NCBI RefSeq assembly: GCF_009389715.1
Contig: NC_052400.1
Span: 2,542,001 to 2,606,000, forward strand
Source of the DNA: Phoenix dactylifera
Taxonomy: Eukaryota > Streptophyta > Magnoliopsida > Arecales > Arecaceae
Reading direction: 5' to 3'
DNA length: 64,000 nucleotides
Under the pieces are notes generated by a model. That model saw only the letters and a program-made list of their open reading frames with translations. It did no database searches and was not told the DNA's origin. Shown here piece after piece: positions 58,407 through 64,000 of this stretch. Made by a program: the position numbers and the translations under genes. Every line of letters begins with the position of its first letter. Within the stretch, counting starts at the first letter, position 1.

Positions 58407-61400
58407 ATGGTAATGTTTCTAATTGTATTTCTCTCGTACGTCCTCTTTGTTTTCGTCTTTTTTTTTTTTATTTAGATCGATCGATGTCATAGCATATCCT
58501 ACCATGTCAGCTCCAAGGGTTTTTTTTCCCCCTATCGATCGAGCTGAGAAGGAAAAATAGGTTTTAGCCTAACTTCGCCGGAAAGCGGCCGGCTTTTCCG
58601 GCCGGCTTCTTCTCCCTCCTCGATGGCGCCCCGTCTGCTATCGTGCGCTCCGGCCGGTCACGTTCACGCCTGATATTCGTACCCTCCCCCACCCCAACTT
58701 TCTCGATATTTTTATGGTGTCTTACGCTTGACGCCAACGCCAGCTCGCGCGAGCTTACCGTGGAATTTGTGTGTTTTCATTCATACGCATTATTCCTTCT
58801 CCCCCTCTCTCTCCTCTTTCTTCCTTTTTTCTGAGAACATTGATATTCACACTCCTCCACGTTTTATTAGCTGCTGCTCCGCCGGCTTGGACGGGTAGAA
58901 CCAAGGAAGGTGGGGTAGTGGGTGTGTGGATCGAAATCTTTTCCGAGTATGCCAATCGACAAAGGACGGCAGCTATCGTGCGCCGTATATTCGCGGCAAA
59001 GCCGAGGCCGCCCGTTGCTTCGCCAATCGAGCGATTTCTTGTTCTTTTCCTAAATTCCATTAAATAATCCGCTCTCCCTCCCTCTTTTTTTTCCATTTTA
59101 AAATTATTATTATTATTTTCTTTTTCCATTTTAAATGCCAGTGAGCGTGCGAAGAACGTGGGCAGCGCGTGGGCTTTGCTGTAATTTTATTATTTAAGAA
59201 CACGTAGGCCAAGTATATTAGCAAAAGAGATTAGAAAGGGAAAAAAAAGATTGTTTTGAATGGAATTTAATATATTTCTTTTGCAGGTGAAGGAGGAGGA
59301 GGAGGGGAGGAGGAGGGCGGTGTTGACGCCGCCGCTGGCGCTGGAGGGGGGGCTGGCGGCGGATCATCGGCCCCCCAATGTCCTCCAACGCGTCCTCAGC
59401 CTCTTCCGGAGCGTCCGCCCAGGATCCGATCTCACCCATTTCCAGGCAACCTCTCTCTCTCTCACACACACATACACACAAACACACACTTGGCCCTGTT
59501 TTTTATTAATTTTTATCTAAGTATCTTGTCTCGGACTCGGAGCATGTGGCCGTGGCCTGGTTGGAGTTTAATTTGTTTGGACGTGGCTCACTGTATCAAA
59601 TACTATGTAATTTAATTCATCCGATCTAAGTCGTGGTAGGCCCGGTCTGTCCAGGTACCTTGAATAGACGGATCTAGGAGGACTAAGTTCGGCCTTCTCA
59701 ACGATTTTGAGGATCGCACATTAATGAGCGAGCACTCTGTAGGGAAGGAAAGCTGCAGCTTTCCTACTTAAACATGCAACTAGCTAATAAATTAAATTTT
59801 GTGTACTTATGTGGAGTTGAATAACCAAAATAGTAAAGTCTTTGATTGCTATCAGTAATATAAAAATAAATTCGACTTATGGTCTATGTACTGAAAAATA
59901 AGTATACCAAGTCAAGATATTTTAATAACATTTTCTAGCTAGATTTTTATCTTGCATGGAATTTTTAGTCCCATATCAACTATGCAGTGAATAGATAATT
60001 TTTTCTTTTTCGATAAGTTCCTCAGTTCTTATATATATGGCAACTTATCTTGCCTTACATAAGAAGAGTATGCTGCGAGATTAGCTTGTCAATAATTCAA
60101 TCAAAAAAAATTAATAATATTTTAAAGAAAGATATTTGTTAAAATATATGACCTCTACTAATTATCGAAGGCATATTATGCACCACATCAATGGCTAACC
60201 CATGGTAATAAAACAAGAATCTCCCATAAGAGACCTACTCCATACTCAGAATCATAACAGAAAGTCGTGAAACAAGATTTTCTTGACTTAGTTTTTTTAG
60301 CTAAATTTATATGTTTATTGTGCCCATAATTTATCTTAGAGGACCCATAGCAATCAAAAAATTAAGGGCCAAAAGTAAGTGTATTTGCACTAAGAGGCCT
60401 TGCTTGATTAACAAATAAGTTCATTTGCAAGCAAATAACCTTAATTAGATGTATAGATTAAGGTCGCTTGACCAATAAGCTTGCTTGTATAACGTAAGTT
60501 ACTTGTTAGGCACCATGGACAATCTCCTAACTCTCTTTTTTTTTTTTTTGGCCTTTCTTTCGTTGTTGGAAAGTGTCAGGATCTTTCATTCCCTTTGGAA
60601 GATAATGATATAAATTACTTGATTACATAAAATATGGACATAGCGTTATCGGACCTACAACTACTGTCCAAGACACGTGACAACTTCCACTAGAGCGGAG
60701 AAACTGAGGAAGCTGACAAAAGGTGTTAAGATTACGTGAGTGGGACTGGACGGACGAATAGTTTCAAAACATTAGATGATTCAGAAGAGAAGTTTATAAA
60801 TCAGAGCTTTGGTCTTTCCTGATGCCTTCTATCATTATCTAGCAAGAAAATGATCTTTTTGCTGTGTGATATTTTAATGAATAATAATGACATATTAATT
60901 TGAAAGTAGGAGCTTTAGATAATGCTTTGGTCGTCCTATGAAACGTGGGATGGCACCATCTCTAAATTTATTTGTAAAATTAGAGACGGTTGCATGCTAA
61001 AAGATGGGATGCTGGATCTAACACGCCATTAACAACCCCACAGCTTCTTTTTAAAAAAAAAATACTACCAAAACAATACTAGCTAAAGGAGCAAAAAGGC
61101 AAGGGAGGTTTGAGTTTCATCATAGTCATAAAGGGCGGCTCCTAATTGTTAGCTTGATGTTTGCCACACGTAGTAATTACCTTGTCATGTTGCCTTCTAG
61201 GATAGCGGGGAAGAAATCAAGCAGGGAATTTAGGCTTGAATAATTACTTTCTCATGGTCCTTCCGAGGATAACAGGGAAGAAAGTGGGGAACATATGCTT
61301 GATGCTATTTGATTGCACTTTCGAGATAAGCCTAGGGACCAGTGTCCGCCGAGCCAACCGAACCGGTGTATCGGTGGGCTTTGATACTGGTTCAGTACTA

Positions 61401-63409
61401 GTTTGCTATTTGTTGGACCAGTGCTGAATCGGAACCACAAAAAAAAAAAAAAAAACGGCCTGGATGCATTTTAGCCATAGAGTGACAATTAATACTACTC
61501 TGTGGCATTAAATGTTCATGCGGCCCGCGTGGGCTTGCTATCCTGCGCGAAGAACAACGTGCGGGCACGGAGAAACAGTGCGAGCACAGTAACCGTACGG
61601 GAGCGAGTAATGCTTATAGCCATTTCTGCCAGTAATGATGGTGGCAACACCAATCATTTGAAAGAAATAATGGGAAAATTACCCAGGCCAACCACTTAGA
61701 TTATAGCCACTGGCCTACCACCCAGTTTGCAATTCTATTGACTCTTTTTCATAAATATGCTTGTGAAGGAGAAATGTGCGGAAATCATTCCAAGTACTTG
61801 TATACTATAAACAAGAAAAAAAGGGGGCACCCATGCAACCCTGTTGATTAATATAGTCACGAATTGCATGCGTTTTAGCGTGCATTTATTCCAAAATTCA
61901 AAGGATAAAATGAACGTACGGGGAAACTTACCTTGTTTTATACAAATGCAGCTTCCTCCTCTCTTCAACGTTCCAAAATCACAACTTCAATGCTATGGTG
62001 AAGGAGTGTATTGCATTGGCGAAGACTACTTAAGCAAGTGTGCTCGAGGTAAGAGCAGCCTTGACAGATTTGCTTCAGTTGTTGCATGGAGCATATCAAC
62101 AACACGGCCTGCAATTTTTGGATTGGCTCCTTTCAATCCTGTTCTTGGAGAAACCCATCATGTCTCCAGGGGAACCCTCAATGTCCTTCTCGAACAGGTA
62201 ATGAATTTTCTGATGCTTATAATTTGCGCCTTCCATCAGGATCTGGGTCTTGTTGTTTGCATGTCATATATTGCTTAGTAAATTTCAAACTAATTTATGA
62301 AAATTATTATGATTAATCATTTTGTGTCACTAATTTCCTTTTTAACTTTTTCAAGTTATTTTACTACCAGCCCAGTCTGTTTTTCCTTTCTTTTCTTTTC
62401 ATTATGAAATAATCTTAGGCTACATGTCTACTCTGAGTGAACATAAATTATGGTCAGTCATTCTTTGATCATGATCAACTTGGAAAATTGTTTTTTTTTT
62501 TGGTTAATTATACTTATCTTTTGCAGGTTTCACATCATCCTCCAGTCTCTGCCCTCCATGCAACTGACGAAAAGGAGAATTTAGAGCTTATCTGGTGTCA
62601 CAACCCAGTTCCCAGGTTCTATGGTAAATCTAAATATCATAAATTTTTATTTCTATAGTTTTGTTATTATCATATGTGGCCAAGTAACCATACACTATGA
62701 ATTTTGTATTTAATCAATAACATGTTCTTAGGTTCCCAAGTGATGATAGATCTCCATCATCAAGTGCTTCTGGTTCCTCTTATCTTAAATGTGTGCACAT
62801 TGCCTGCACAACCATTAACCTGGCAACAGTTTTGATACAATTTTAGCTAAGCAAGCTGGATATTCCTTATGCTTTATTTACCACATTATGTTCTGTCTCA
62901 TTTTTTTCAAAAATAAAAATTTCTGAAGGTACTAGTGTTGAAGCTGTCATTAATGGCAAGAGGCAGCTAAGGCTTTTGAGTTTTGGCGAGAACTATGAGA
63001 TGGATTCACCAAAGCTACTGATAAGAATACTTCCAGCTCCCAGTGCTGATTGGGTTGGGAATGTTAATATCCGGTGTAAAGATTCAGGCCTTGAGGCAGA
63101 ACTTTGCTATTACAAGAGCCATTCCTTCTTCGGCTTTGGGGGAAATTCTAGGTCCGTTAAAGGGAAGATTTTTCATTCCAAGTCATTGAAGACCATCTAT
63201 GAGATTGAAGGCCAGTGGGATAGGTATTGTGATGATCTTTAGATGTAACTTTAATATAATTCAGCGATTAACCTCTGATGCAGAAGCTTATGATTTTATC
63301 TTTCAGAATCATCTCGTTAAAGGATGTTCACAGTGGTGATGTTAGAGTTCTGTATGATGCCAAAAAAGCCATCTCAAAACTTAACACTCCTATTGTGAAG
63401 GACCTGAAG
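58407..63409 (+). CDS. Oxysterol-binding protein-related protein, ORP4-type, 3' end outside the window
   Basis: Exons: 58407-58409 (ATG only), 59287-59445, 61952-62197, 62527-62623, 62929-63223, 63307-63409, then an intron running off the right edge. 301 residues are visible, out of about 380-400 expected. Upstream of the ATG the same frame has a TAA, supporting this start. The N-terminus is MVKEEEEGRRR, then LQRVLSLFRSVRPGSDLTHF, as in short plant ORPs without a PH domain. The sterol/PI4P-binding ORD follows: LPPLFNVPKSQLQCYGEGVY, GLAPFNPVLGETHHVSRGTL, the family signature EQVSHHPPVSALH across the exon 3/4 junction, LLSFGENYEMDSPKLLIRIL, ADWVGNVNIRCKDSGLEAEL and IYEIEGQWDR. ORPs move or sense lipids at membrane contact sites. 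All introns are GT-AG except intron 2, whose donor reads CAG/GCAACC, apparently GC-AG. Confidence 0.93.
61330..61460. repeat. GGTACC-related repeat and A tract in ORP intron 2
   Basis: CCGAACCGGTGTATCGG, GATACTGGTTCAGTACTAG and GCTGAATCGGAACC precede a run of about 19 A at 61439-61457. The motif style matches the dispersed GGTAC family; the A-run may mark a retroposed copy. Confidence 0.35.
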
Positions 63410-64000
63410 GTACCTACATTTCAAACTTTATAACTCATACAGAGTACCAAAGGTGTCTTTCTAATTAAACATTTTAAGCTTATGTTTCATGCTAGTATAG
63501 AATCATGTTGAGTGTTGATAATCCAAGTCTCTAATGGATTTGAAATGAATAGCACATCATTTTTTGCGGGTTGGGTACAAATGCATTAAGCTACAAAAAT
63601 CTAGAAAGACAGTTGAAAATGAGTATTTAAATCTAAAAACGGATGAATACAATATTCCTGAACCTGACAAATTAATGAAATGAAAAGGGATGAGTCAAAT
63701 AATAAGTATCATTCAATGGATCTTCTTGGAACAGATGTCGAAGTTGTATCTTGAAGGTGGTACCCAAAATTAATAGACAAAGAAATGATCTCAGGAAAAG
63801 CAGTGAATGACTTAAATAAATTTTCAGGTTCATTATATTAGAATTGGAGTCAAAAACATTTAACAATGAACAACTATTTGTCCACTGTGCTGTTTTTTGA
63901 GCTCTGGACTGGTAGGTTCTGCACCCATTGGTTCATAGACAGGGTAAAGTAGGACCATGAAGGCCAGACATTTGTAACAAACAATAGTTAGCAAGTGTAT

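Noticed and set aside
62049..62054. GGTAAG donor-like site inside ORP exon 3
   Set aside because: Reading through gives KSSLDRF and the conserved continuation to GLAPFNPVLGETH, so the site is coding; the true donor is at 62198.

Overview
The window is nuclear DNA from a flowering plant, almost certainly a monocot. Coding exons are GC-rich against AT-rich introns and spacers, introns are long and repeat-filled, and plant-only families are present (NAC, the PADRE/DUF4228 domain, miR169, LINE and CACTA relicts). A scattered repeat rich in GGTAC/GGTAT motifs suggests a palm or a relative, but that assignment is inference. Most of the sequence is intergenic or intronic.

Layout, left to right. At 1-48 (- strand) there may be the start of a gene running off the left edge, with a TATA-like box near 213-221. 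A convincing MIR169-type hairpin lies at 1976-2105 (+). A degenerate fold-back element with a large TAA/TAG microsatellite core fills about 3486-5128. A 14-exon gene at 5660-13680 (+) encodes a 449-residue secretory-pathway coiled-coil protein with a C-terminal membrane anchor (AT2G24420/AT4G31340 type). Remnants of LINE retrotransposons lie at 18206-18400 (-) and 18740-20216 (+). A three-exon NAC transcription factor occupies 20493-23523 (-). From about 24 to 35.5 kb I see only spacer, microsatellites, a doubtful small secreted-peptide ORF and one LINE fragment.

A ten-exon GT14 glycosyltransferase (Branch/DUF266) lies at 37208-47703 (+), with a 5'-UTR intron and a probable upstream ORF. After another repeat-rich spacer comes a single-exon, probably myristoylated PADRE protein at 51071-51610 (+). 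The next spacer holds an A-tailed retroposon-like insertion and a CACTA transposon relict. An ORP4-type oxysterol-binding-related protein begins at 58407 (+) and continues past the right edge; its start codon closes its own exon and its second intron is apparently GC-AG.

The genes are not an operon or an obvious cluster. They are independent housekeeping or regulatory loci. I assembled exon models by hand from splice sites, phase and remembered family conservation, so they are models and not transcript-confirmed.
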